64,000 nt of DNA from JAUNSR01 sp036655355 (GTDB taxonomy: Bacteria; Bacteroidota; Bacteroidia; Bacteroidales; JAUNSR01): assembly GCA_036655355.1 (NCBI GenBank), contig JAVVQG010000009.1:62001-126000 (forward strand), written 5' to 3'. Below, piece by piece: positions 8,403-18,300 of the stretch; the first letter of the stretch is position 1, and every line of letters starts with the position of its first letter. Made by a program: the position numbers and the translations under genes. Under the pieces are notes generated by a model. It ran no database searches. It was not told the DNA's origin and saw nothing but the letters and a program-made list of their open reading frames with translations.

Positions 8403-10094
8403 ATGATTCGAATGATTTACAAATACAGATTTCTTGTCGGTTCCTTCTGTTTTCCTTTCTCTTTGTGGGCGCAAAACGCACCACAAATTGTAGCGAAAGC
8501 GCCAAGTGATGCTTACATCGGACTTTCGAAAATGGAAAATGGTGAGATCCGGCATTACAATTATGGAGAACAACATCAGGAGGGCTGTTTTTATATATCG
8601 AGCAAAGACAACGGAACTACCTGGGAAAAAATAGAGTTGGACAATACCGTTTATTTCGCAGACAACCGAAACCCACTTACGAATACAATGGTGCGACTTT
8701 TCAATCATGGAAAAGGAGTATATTGCATTCGTTACAATGCATCGGAAAATGGGACGAAGAATATTTCAAAGATCACGGACAAAGCTTTGATTATGCTAAA
8801 ACCTCCGGTATTTATCCGTGGGGGCAAAAGAATACTGGTTGCCACTCATTATGCGGGTCCCGACAAAGAGAAAAACAGTGGCGCTCGCGTACTTTATTCC
8901 GACGATGACGGAATTACCTGGAAAGAATCGGAAAAGGTCAATACTCCCCGACATAAAAAAGAGGGATTTCATCAGGGAGTGAGATGGAATCATGGTGCGG
9001 TAGAGCCTACGGTAATCGAACTGAACGACGGACGTATTTGGATGATAATGCGGACGCCACAAGATTCACACTATCAATCATTCTCCTATGATGGCGGTGA
9101 AACCTGGTCTACCCCGACACCCGCACCCTTCTATGCCACAATCACAATGCCGACATTAACCCGATTAAACGACGGCCGATTGTTGTTCGTTTGGAATAAC
9201 ACCACTCCCCTGCCTGAACTTGCTTCAGCAAACGGCGTGTGGGATGACGTCTTTACCAACCGAAATGTATTGCACGCCGCTATCTCGGAAGACGATGGTA
9301 AAAGCTGGATCGGCTGCCGAGAATTATTCCTTGACGAAAGACGGAATGCAGTAGATTTCGCCGACTCGAAAGGAATTGATAAAAGCGTACATCAGACGCA
9401 ATGCGTAGAAACCGAAGACGGAAACATCGTCATGGCTATCGGACAACATGATCTGCATCGGAAAATCATCCGATTCAATCCCGCTTGGCTTTATGAAACG
9501 GAAAGATCGGATAACTTCGGAAATGGATTGGCCGATTGGAGCACTTTTCAATATTATAAGGGAATCAAAGGACATTGCGGCTATAACCGAAAAGAGGGAG
9601 GCTCTCTGAACCCTCACCCATACAAGAGTAACGCTCGTGTTTTGAATTTGAAACACATACCGAATGATTCTTTGCTTTATGCAGGTGAAGGTGCCTTATG
9701 GAACTTTCCGGCTCTAAAAAAGGGCTCATTTACAACTTCAATCCGCATACCGGAGAATTCAAAAGGTGGCGAATTAATCCTAAATGACCGTTGGTTCAAC
9801 CCGACGGACACCACAGCCGTATGGTTTTCCTCTTATTCATTGCCTTTGCAACGAGAAACCCTCGGCATTAAGGATGATGCCTTCCACACCATTCGCATTG
9901 AATGGAATTTAATCGGTAATGAAACGGTAGCATCCGTGTTTGTGGATAAGCAGAAAAAGCCAACAGTTCTATTACCGTTGAAGAATACGGTGCAACACGG
10001 TATCTCTTATGTGCATTTTTTAAGTGCTAAATCATCTGATCCCGTAGGGTTCGATGTAGAGAAGGTCGAGTCCAAATCTTTGCAACGGAAATAA
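8403..10094 (+). CDS. Secreted sialidase-like Asp-box (BNR) protein
   Basis: A 563-residue exported protein with a signal peptide at about residues 1-24 (ending SLWAQ). Four Asp-boxes are visible: SKDNGTTW (67-74), SDDDGITW (166-173), SYDGGETW (228-235) and SEDDGKSW (295-302), so the N-terminal 370 residues form a six-bladed sialidase-type propeller. GAVEPTVIELNDGR and IMRTP are typical of the BNR_2 sialidase-like family. The FRIP/YRIP arginine motif of canonical GH33 sialidases is not seen near the N-terminus, so release of sialic acid is unproven. The C-terminal 190 residues look like a beta-sandwich (LamG/laminarinase-like fold), which is inference from alternating beta-rich sequence. hrpB follows after 25 bases. 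ATG 8403 is used; ATG 8412 is also possible. Confidence 0.75.
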   Translation: MIRMIYKYRFLVGSFCFPFSLWAQNAPQIVAKAPSDAYIGLSKMENGEIRHYNYGEQHQEGCFYISSKDNGTTWEKIELDNTVYFADNRNPLTNTMVRLFNHGKGVYCIRYNASENGTKNISKITDKALIMLKPPVFIRGGKRILVATHYAGPDKEKNSGARVLYSDDDGITWKESEKVNTPRHKKEGFHQGVRWNHGAVEPTVIELNDGRIWMIMRTPQDSHYQSFSYDGGETWSTPTPAPFYATITMPTLTRLNDGRLLFVWNNTTPLPELASANGVWDDVFTNRNVLHAAISEDDGKSWIGCRELFLDERRNAVDFADSKGIDKSVHQTQCVETEDGNIVMAIGQHDLHRKIIRFNPAWLYETERSDNFGNGLADWSTFQYYKGIKGHCGYNRKEGGSLNPHPYKSNARVLNLKHIPNDSLLYAGEGALWNFPALKKGSFTTSIRIPENSKGGELILNDRWFNPTDTTAVWFSSYSLPLQRETLGIKDDAFHTIRIEWNLIGNETVASVFVDKQKKPTVLLPLKNTVQHGISYVHFLSAKSSDPVGFDVEKVESKSLQRK

Positions 10095-10119
10095 TAATCA
10101 CAAATAACAATTTCACTCC

Positions 10120-12606
10120 TTGTTTACCATTCAACCTGCAGACCTCCCTATCCGGGAGGTTATTCCTGAAATAAAGGAAAAGCTCAAAGAACATAATACT
10201 ATCATCATAACGGCTCCCCCCGGTGCCGGAAAGAGTACACTTTTGCCGTTAGTACTGGCGGATGAAACATGGCTCGGAGATCAAAAGATCGTAATGTTGG
10301 AGCCTCGTCGTCTGGCAGCCCGCTCTATCGCAGCACGCATGAGCGACCTAATTGGGGAAAAGGTAGGTTCGTCGGTAGGTTATCGAGTACGTTTTGACAA
10401 TAATGTTTCAAAACACAGTCGCATCGAGATTCTCACCGAAGGAATTCTGACACGCATGTTGCAACAAGATAACTCCCTGGAGGGGATCGGAATGGTGATA
10501 TTTGATGAGTTCCATGAACGTAGTCTATTTGCCGACGTTGCCTTGGCACTATGTCGGGAAGCACAACAGGTTCTAAGGCCGGATCTGCGCATCGTCATCA
10601 TGTCCGCCACGTTGGACGTACCACAATTGAGTTCGCTGCTTGACGCTCCCGACGTAGCAAGTCCCGGACGTCAGTACCCCGTTGAGATTCGATACGGCGA
10701 AGGGTGTGACGTACGAATGATTCCGGAGTTTTGTGCAGTCGCGATTTCAAAGGCCGTTCGTGAAAATGAGGGCGATTTACTTGCGTTCCTTCCGGGTGAA
10801 GGAGAGATAAGACGATGTGAAGAGCTGTTACGAAGGGAATTGAAAGATTTTGTCATTCATCCCCTCTACGGATCTTTACCTCCTTCCAAACAGAATGCGG
10901 CTATTCTTCCGGACCGGGAAAACCGACGGAAGGTTGTTCTTGCTACCTCAATTGCGGAAACATCCCTAACGATTGAAGGAATTACCATTGTAGTGGACAG
11001 TGGCTTCTGCCGTCGTGCCACTTATAATCCAAACAGCGCTTTGTCGCGACTGGAGACATTTCCTGTTTCAAAAGACATGGCGGATCAACGAGCCGGAAGA
11101 GCCGGACGACTTGCTCCGGGTGTATGTTACAGAATGTGGAGCAAAGCCACTCAGGAAAGGCTGGCTGATCATCGAACCCCGGAAATTGAGGAAGCCGATT
11201 TATCTTCCCTTGCGTTGGATATGGCTGTATGGGGGGTGAATGACATCGCCGGTATGACGTGGCTTACGGAACCTCCTAAAGGATCATTGGCACAGGCGAA
11301 CCGGTTATTGGAGGAGCTAGAGGCAACCGTAAACGGGAAAATCACGGCTTACGGGAAAAGGATGCACCAACTTCCATGCCATCCCCGGATTGCTCACATG
11401 TTGATTTGTGCTGCCGAATCGCATCATCTCCCTCTTGCCACGGACATCGCGGCATTGTTAGAGGAAAGAGATCCCCTTCCAAAAGATTCTGGAATCGACC
11501 TCAACCTGCGAATTGAAGCTTTACGCCGTTTCAGAAGTGGAAATGTAGATCATCCACTTTTTTCCCGCATTGAAAAGATTGCAGCTTCATACCGCAACCT
11601 TTTCGGTATTCACGTCGATAATAGCACCCCCGATCCCTATGCTACAGGATTTCTGCTCGTACATGCTTATCCGGAACGAATAGCATGTGCCACGCAAGGA
11701 AATAACGCGTGTTTTCAACTTTCGAACGGAAGTGTAGCCTTGGCGGGACATCTGGATGATTTGGCCTATGAGAGCTGGTTGGCAGTTGCCCATTTGGATG
11801 CAAGAGACGGAAAAGGACGAATCTTCATGGCCTCACCGCTGAATCCGGAAGACCTTCTCCCTTTAGTGAAAGAGCGCGAGGTGATTGAATGGGATACGCG
11901 CAAAGGAGGGTTAATCGCTAATAGGGAAATGCGAATCGGAAGTATATTACTGAAAAGCAGGGGGATCCAAAACATATCGCCGGATGACCGTAACAAAGCG
12001 ATTTGCAATGCCGTAAAGAAAGAGGGTGAACAATTATTGGATTTCAATCCGGAAGTGATTCAATGGCAAAACCGAGTTCTCAGTCTCCGAGCCTGGCGTC
12101 CGGACGAGGCGTGGCCCGATGTCTCTACGACTGTTCTTTTAGAGAGTTGTGAAACATGGCTAACTCCCTACCTACAGAAAGTGAATAAGCCGGATGATCT
12201 GAAACGTATTTCTTTAACGGAGGTACTTGATTACCATTTGGATTATTCGTTACGGCTGCAATTGGAGCGATTGGCTCCCTCTAAAATCCAAGTTCCCAGC
12301 GGATCTTTTATCAAATTAGCCTATTTCGCAGACGGATCACAACCCGTGTTAGCGGTAAGATTACAAGAGATGTTCGGACTAGCGGAGACTCCTCGCATCA
12401 ACGACGGACGTATTTCACTTCTTCTACATCTGCTATCGCCGGGGTTCAAACCGGTACAGATTACATCAGACTTGCATAGTTTTTGGAACAACGCCTATTA
12501 TGAAGTAAGAAAGGAACTCCGCTCCCGCTATCCGAAACATGTCTGGCCGGATAACCCTTGGACCGAACAAGCGATACGCGGAGTAAAAAGAAAACCGGAA
12601 AAATAA
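10120..12606 (+). CDS. hrpB: ATP-dependent helicase HrpB, TTG start
   Basis: An 828-residue DEAH-type superfamily 2 helicase of the bacterial HrpB family, a cytoplasmic RNA/DNA helicase of uncertain role. Motif I is APPGAGKST (32-40), motif II DEFH (129-132), motif III SAT (162-164) and motif VI QRAGRAGR (from 323). The HrpB-specific C-terminal region ends with YPKHVWPDNP. The first in-frame ATG comes after the Walker A motif, and an in-frame stop lies at 10105-10107. Initiation must therefore be at a non-ATG codon; TTG at 10120 (Leu/Met-Phe-Thr-Ile-Gln-Pro) is the best candidate. It lies 25 bases after the sialidase-like gene and is probably co-transcribed with it, an unusual pairing. Confidence 0.92.
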   Translation: MFTIQPADLPIREVIPEIKEKLKEHNTIIITAPPGAGKSTLLPLVLADETWLGDQKIVMLEPRRLAARSIAARMSDLIGEKVGSSVGYRVRFDNNVSKHSRIEILTEGILTRMLQQDNSLEGIGMVIFDEFHERSLFADVALALCREAQQVLRPDLRIVIMSATLDVPQLSSLLDAPDVASPGRQYPVEIRYGEGCDVRMIPEFCAVAISKAVRENEGDLLAFLPGEGEIRRCEELLRRELKDFVIHPLYGSLPPSKQNAAILPDRENRRKVVLATSIAETSLTIEGITIVVDSGFCRRATYNPNSALSRLETFPVSKDMADQRAGRAGRLAPGVCYRMWSKATQERLADHRTPEIEEADLSSLALDMAVWGVNDIAGMTWLTEPPKGSLAQANRLLEELEATVNGKITAYGKRMHQLPCHPRIAHMLICAAESHHLPLATDIAALLEERDPLPKDSGIDLNLRIEALRRFRSGNVDHPLFSRIEKIAASYRNLFGIHVDNSTPDPYATGFLLVHAYPERIACATQGNNACFQLSNGSVALAGHLDDLAYESWLAVAHLDARDGKGRIFMASPLNPEDLLPLVKEREVIEWDTRKGGLIANREMRIGSILLKSRGIQNISPDDRNKAICNAVKKEGEQLLDFNPEVIQWQNRVLSLRAWRPDEAWPDVSTTVLLESCETWLTPYLQKVNKPDDLKRISLTEVLDYHLDYSLRLQLERLAPSKIQVPSGSFIKLAYFADGSQPVLAVRLQEMFGLAETPRINDGRISLLLHLLSPGFKPVQITSDLHSFWNNAYYEVRKELRSRYPKHVWPDNPWTEQAIRGVKRKPEK

Positions 12607-12680
12607 GAACCAGCGCCTCTTAAAAAACAATAATTTATTAAATATGTATTTATATTTATAAATGTATTATTCTTTCTTTA

Positions 12681-12712
12681 CAGCCGAAGTGGACATTATG
12701 CCGCTTCGGCTG
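12681..12712 (+). terminator. Terminator of hrpB
   Basis: Arms CAGCCGAAGTGG (12681-12692) and CCGCTTCGGCTG (12701-12712) give a 12-bp stem with one G-U pair and an 8-nt loop, followed by TATTTATATAACCTTTT. It ends only 26 bases before the ATG of the next gene. Confidence 0.7.
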
Positions 12713-12738
12713 TATTTATATAACCTTTTCTAAATCTC

Positions 12739-15261
12739 ATGAAGAAACAATCCCTTTTCATTGCATCCTTATGCATTCACTTCTCCTTGTTTGCCCAACT
12801 AAACAAAGGCAATAAACAAGAGGTAATGAAATTAATCGAACGTGTTTCACCGGAAACCAAAGTTCAGATAAAAGAAATCCCATCTTCAAACGGTTGCGAT
12901 GTCTTCGAGCAGGAAGTCAAAGGCAATAAACTGATTTTAAAAGGGAGCAGTCCTGTCGCTGTGACCAGAGGATTTTACGATTTTCTTCGTAATAATGAAC
13001 TTGGACAGTTCAGTTGGACAGGATCACGTATCTCATGGCCTCAATCTCTTGAAGGTTTAAAAACACACCGAATCCAATCTCCCGTAAAACATCACTATTA
13101 TTATAATGTGGTGACTTATGGTTATTCGATGCCTTATTGGGACTGGAATCGGTGGGAACAGGAAATAGACTGGATGGCACTACACGGAATCGATATGCCG
13201 CTTGCGTTAGTTGCAAATGAAGCGATTTCTGTACGCGTGTGGAGAAAATTAGGGCTTACAGAGGATGAAATCGCAGCCTATTTGGTTGGCCCGGCACATT
13301 TCCCTTGGATGAGAATGGGTAATATCAGCGGTATCGACTCGCCCCTCCCTCAGGCATGGCACGAAGATCAAGTAGCGTTGCAACATCAAATTCTTAAAAG
13401 AATGCGAACCCTTGGGATGAAACCGATTTGTCCCGGATTTGCAGGATTCGTACCGCAAGCAATTCAAAGACTCTATCCGGATCTTAAGTTGATCGAAACA
13501 AGTTGGAGCTCTTTCCATAACTGGATGGTTTCACCACAGGAAGAGTTATTCAGTAAAATAGGAAAAATGTTTATTGAGGAATGGGAAAAAGAGTTTGGTA
13601 AAAACACCTATTACCTGGTTGATAGTTTTAATGAAATGGAGATTCCCTTCCCTGCCAAAGGAACTCCTGAACGATATGAACTTCTCTCTTCTTACGGAGA
13701 TAAAGTGTATAATTCGATAAAAGCAGGTAATCCGGATGCTATTTGGGTCATGCAAGGTTGGATGTTCGGATACCAACGTTACATTTGGGATTATGAAACA
13801 TTACAGGCATTGGTGAGTCCCGTGCCGGATGATAAAATGCTACTGCTTGATCTCGCTGTTGATTATAATGCTAATTTTTGGAAAAGCACTTTCAACTGGG
13901 AGTTCTACAAAGGATTCTTTAATAAGAGTTGGGTGTACAGCGTCATACCGAATATGGGTGGCAAAAGCGGTTTAACCGGTATCCTGGATTTCTATGCCAA
14001 TGGTCACTTGGAAGCATTGAGCTCTCCAAACCGGGGTAAACTCGATGCAATCGGACTTGCTCCCGAAGGAATCGAGAACAACGAGGTACTTTATGAGTTA
14101 TTTACCGATGCATCGTGGAGTTCTGAAAAGATCGACGTAAACGAATGGCTTAAGAGTTACTCCAAAGCACGCTACGGAGTGTACAACCTTGATATTGAAA
14201 GTTATTGGCAGAACCTGCTGAAATCTGTTTATGGTTCATTTACAGACCATCCGCGCTTCAACTGGCAATTCAGACCCGGAACTGTTCAACGGGGTTCCAT
14301 CGCCCTCTCTCCCGCTTATTTCGAAGCATTCGAGCGTTTTGCCCAATGTGCTCCGGAGATGGAGGGGAACAAGCTGTACGAGGCTGACCTGCGAGAAAAT
14401 CTGGCGATGTATCTCGGAGGTAAGTTGGAAATTTTGGTGCAAGCCATTTCAAAAGCATATCTGAATAATGAAACCGAAAATTACGATCGTTTGGTCTCCG
14501 AGTTCGAGCGTATCGCGTTAACCATGGACCGATTATTAGAAGATCATCCGACGTTGACACTCAATCGCTGGCTAGACTTCGCTCGCAATCATGGGAATAC
14601 CCCTGAATTGAAAGCTTATTACGAGAAAAATGCGCGTCGTATCGTTACCGTATGGGGACCTCCGGTAGATGATTATTCAGCACGTATCTGGTCTGGATTA
14701 ATTCGGGATTATTATTTGCCTCGTTGGCTGGAGTATTTCAAATCTCAACAGAATGGAAATCCTTATCAGATTGCAGCACTCGAACTGGATTGGGTTGAGA
14801 AATTACCAGCAATCTCATCGGTAGAGTCAATCCGGAATGTATGTCGGGAAGCATCGTCTATTATCGCATCTACGCGGAAGATCTCTTTTGAGATGATCAA
14901 TCAGAAAGAGATCACGCTTTTGGGTTGGTCTGAAGCAGACTTTGAGCAACAAAACTGTATTCTAAAAGGAGCGGTAAGTGTAGAACAACTAAAAAGGATG
15001 AAAGGGCTTCGCTTCTCTTTATCGGGTAATACGGAAACGATCCACATCGAAGAGATTTCCTTATCTGCAGACGGCACTGTGGTTTATCAGGATAAGCCGG
15101 AGCATGGTGTGTTGGAGGGAGATAAGAAGCATTATTTTCATACCGTCGCTTTACCGGAAAGAATCTCAGGCAATAACGGATGTGAACTAAAAATCAGATT
15201 AAAACGAAGCGGTAAGAGCGAGAACCTGCGTGGTCAGGTCGTTCTTCTTACCAACGACTAA
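12739..15261 (+). CDS. Alpha-N-acetylglucosaminidase, GH89 (no. 2)
   Basis: An 840-residue secreted GH89 enzyme with a signal peptide (MKKQSLFIASLCIHFSLFAQ). It shares WDWNRWEQEIDWMALHGIDM with the first copy. The catalytic pair is E299 in DSFNEMEIPFP and E443 in GLAPEGIENNE, closely resembling the human NAGLU motifs FNEM and APEG. Compared with copy no. 1 (DPFHEGG, TMEGSENN) it is the more NAGLU-like. It is about 120 residues longer at the C-terminus (after residue 700), where the sequence looks beta-rich. Predicted activity is removal of terminal alpha-GlcNAc from host glycans in the periplasm or at the surface. It is monocistronic, between the hrpB terminator and a convergent terminator shared with sbcC. 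The short 26-base gap after the upstream hairpin leaves little room for a promoter, which therefore probably overlaps the hairpin. Confidence 0.93.
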   Translation: MKKQSLFIASLCIHFSLFAQLNKGNKQEVMKLIERVSPETKVQIKEIPSSNGCDVFEQEVKGNKLILKGSSPVAVTRGFYDFLRNNELGQFSWTGSRISWPQSLEGLKTHRIQSPVKHHYYYNVVTYGYSMPYWDWNRWEQEIDWMALHGIDMPLALVANEAISVRVWRKLGLTEDEIAAYLVGPAHFPWMRMGNISGIDSPLPQAWHEDQVALQHQILKRMRTLGMKPICPGFAGFVPQAIQRLYPDLKLIETSWSSFHNWMVSPQEELFSKIGKMFIEEWEKEFGKNTYYLVDSFNEMEIPFPAKGTPERYELLSSYGDKVYNSIKAGNPDAIWVMQGWMFGYQRYIWDYETLQALVSPVPDDKMLLLDLAVDYNANFWKSTFNWEFYKGFFNKSWVYSVIPNMGGKSGLTGILDFYANGHLEALSSPNRGKLDAIGLAPEGIENNEVLYELFTDASWSSEKIDVNEWLKSYSKARYGVYNLDIESYWQNLLKSVYGSFTDHPRFNWQFRPGTVQRGSIALSPAYFEAFERFAQCAPEMEGNKLYEADLRENLAMYLGGKLEILVQAISKAYLNNETENYDRLVSEFERIALTMDRLLEDHPTLTLNRWLDFARNHGNTPELKAYYEKNARRIVTVWGPPVDDYSARIWSGLIRDYYLPRWLEYFKSQQNGNPYQIAALELDWVEKLPAISSVESIRNVCREASSIIASTRKISFEMINQKEITLLGWSEADFEQQNCILKGAVSVEQLKRMKGLRFSLSGNTETIHIEEISLSADGTVVYQDKPEHGVLEGDKKHYFHTVALPERISGNNGCELKIRLKRSGKSENLRGQVVLLTND

Positions 15262-15267
15262 TAAAAC

Positions 15268-15314
15268 AACAGCTCTGTGTCACATTGATAGTTTTATCGT
15301 GACACAGAGCTGTT
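15268..15314. terminator. Bidirectional terminator between GH89 no. 2 and sbcC
   Basis: A perfect 16-bp stem (15268-15283 with 15299-15314; core CAGCTCTGTGTCAC) with a 15-nt loop and A/T runs on either side. It suits both convergent genes. Confidence 0.88.
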
Positions 15315-15318
15315 TTAC

Positions 15319-18300
15319 TTAAATCACTTCGATTTCTGAAGCTCCGTTGTTTTTCTTACGTACTACGACTTTGGCGGCAATGCGTTCCGTCATTTCGCGC
15401 ACATGAGTGATCACTCCAACCTTACGGCCTTGCAAACGCAACGATTCCAAAGCATCCATCGCGGCCGAAAGTGTTTCCTGATCCAAACTACCGAATCCCT
15501 CATCAATGAAAAGGCTCTCTATATTCATCTGTCTTGATGATAAAGAAGATAATCCCAATGCAAGGGCCAACGATACGAGGAATGTCTCACCTCCCGATAA
15601 GGAGTGAACAGAACGCACATTGTCACACATATCACGGTCTATCACCTGCAGGGACAAACTTTCCGGGATACGCTGCAGATTATATCGCGGTGCTATATTA
15701 CGAATGTGTAAGTTGGCATTCCGAAGCAACACATCTAACGTATAGCCTTGCGCAAACATCCGGAATTTCGCTCCATCGCGCTGTCCGATCGCTTCATTAA
15801 GCTGAGACCACTTTAAGAATACCGCACGTTTTTCCGATTGCTCTTTCTGTAATGTAACGGCCTCTTGAACTTTCTTCTGTTGTTCGCGAATCTGATATCC
15901 ATAATTGTTAAGTTCGGTTTCTTCACACTTCCGTTGCTCTATTTTCATCTGTAAAGCCACAGCAACCTCCTCTTTCGACTGTTGAACAACGTTTCGATTT
16001 TCCCGATGACTGTTTAGTGATTCCTTATGCGTTTCCAATGTAGCTTTGAGACTGGTCATTTCATCCTCCAACTCACGACACTCTTTACGCCAATTATCGA
16101 TACGAACCAACGGAATGGCAAAAAAGTCCTTCATTTGCGAATTGTCAAGGGGCTTATCATGCGTCTCATTATATTGCTGAATCCATTTTTCGACACCATC
16201 CTCCAACTCGTCCGTTTCATTTCTCAAACGCAACAGGTTTTCCTCTAATTGTATAGCCTCCCCTCTTTTTCTACTTAGTTCATTGGATATCGAAACAGAT
16301 GCTTCCTTACAGCGTTCCAACTTCGTATTTAAGTCACGCTTTTGCTTATCAAAACGTTCTTCCGTATTATCTACATTATCTCCAGAGAAGAACTGTTTTC
16401 GGTCTTCCTTTAATTGGTCAAGTTCATTGGTTTTCAAAACAACCTTTTTTTGTCGCTCTTCTAACAACATGACCGCTTTTTGTTCTGACGCCAGTACACT
16501 TTTAAGTTGACCGTCCAACACCTTTTCCTGAGTAACGGCATTCTCTAATCTGGACTGTTCCCGTTTCCACTCCTCAACCTGTCTGTTTAGGGAATCAAGG
16601 AATCCGTTTGAACTCTTTTTCCAATCATTCCACCATTGCTGGGTTGTAAAATACGCATCCACTTTAAGCTTTTCCTCTTCCAGTTGGCGGAGTTTATCAT
16701 TTTTTCGGCATTCATATTCCTTTAATGACGCGCCATACCCTTTCAATTCGGTTTCTATCCGAATGAGCTCTTTTTGATTCTCAAACAATTTATTTTGTAA
16801 CTCCTGAGTCTTTAGCTGCGACTGTTTCAGTTGCAGTGTCAACTCCTCATAGAATCTTATCTGTTTTTTGAAATCCTCTTGAAGAACCGCAGACGCTTCA
16901 CGTTTATTTCTTAAGAAAGTATTCTTCTCTTTCTCTTCCACTCCGTCTAGAAGTGAAATGTGTTGATTTGCATTTAAATCGCTCTGATATTTTCCGATTT
17001 CAGATTCATGAATTCTATTTTCATCCTTCAATCGCAGATTATTTTGTATCAATTCCTGTTGTCGGGTCTCTATCCGGGTAATTTCTTGCTGCAAAAGATA
17101 TCGTTGGTTCTCCAACTCCTCCTTTTTCTTATTTATGGTACTTAATGCCGATTGAAACTCCGGAGAATGATTTGCATCGAATGGATGTTCCTTACTTCCA
17201 CACACCGGACACGCTTCACCTGATTTCAGAGCGGCACGCATCTCTTCAACGTTATGACTAACCCGAAGTCGGTATTCCGCTTCAATATCCACTGTCTGCT
17301 TCAGCCGGATGTTTACCTCTTTTAGTTTCTCTTCTGACTCTTTGAGCGTTACCTGATTTGCTTCAATCGTTTTTTTGTTCCTTCCAATCGTTTCGCTATT
17401 TTGTCGATTAGTCAACATTAAGGGATACAATGAATTCCAAGTAATTGACAAATCTCCCAAAGCAGCGAGCTCTTTTTCAGCGGCGATCAATTTATTTTTC
17501 AGATCTGCAATATCGATGGAATCGATCTGTCTGCGAATCGATTCTTCTTGTGGAATGCGGGCTTCAATTTCCCCTTTTTGTTTATGAAGGGTTGCCTGAA
17601 GATCCGATTGGGTCTGATCGCTTTTCAATTGCTTCTCCTTAAGCTGCGATTCATTCGCTATCAAGTCATTGTATTCTTTTCGATGACCGGACAATAATGC
17701 GAGGGATTGCGTAATTACGCCCAAGTGCTCTGATAGTAGATGCGTAGCTTTATTCTTCTCAATCCACTGAGTCTTTTCCTTTATTTCAAGAGTATTATGT
17801 TCGATTGAGTTCTTTACCTCCTTCACATTCTCTTGAACAGTTACCACGTCTTTCCTTGCCTGTTCTCTTTCAGAAAGAAGATTTTCAATTTCAGTGGAGA
17901 GGGTTCGTATCCGTACATCAAGTTCCCGTGCTTTTTGAAGTTGTTTTCGAAATGCGGGTTCAGATTCAAGAAACAGGGTATTTTCACCTTTTACTTTCTC
18001 AACCTCCTCTAAAGCTTCTTTTTCACGAACAATCAACGCATTTGATTCCATGGAAAGAGTTTGGAAAGAATCTTTGTCTTTCCTTAATTGTAAGGATTTA
18101 TCCTGTAAAAGCATAAAATCCTTCTCGATTCCCTTTAACGCCTCAATCGTGGCAAGTTTTTCATACGTGGGAGTCAGAGCGATTTGACGACCTTCCATCG
18201 CCTGTAGTCGTTCCTGCGATTTTGTTATCTGAGATACCAGATTCTCTTCCTGTCTGAACCAAGTCATCTCGGTTTCCAGTGATTTGAACTCCGCTTCTAT

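Noticed and set aside
12607..12738. Riboswitch or small RNA between hrpB and GH89 no. 2
   Set aside because: The only structure is a simple terminator hairpin; no conserved riboswitch core is visible.
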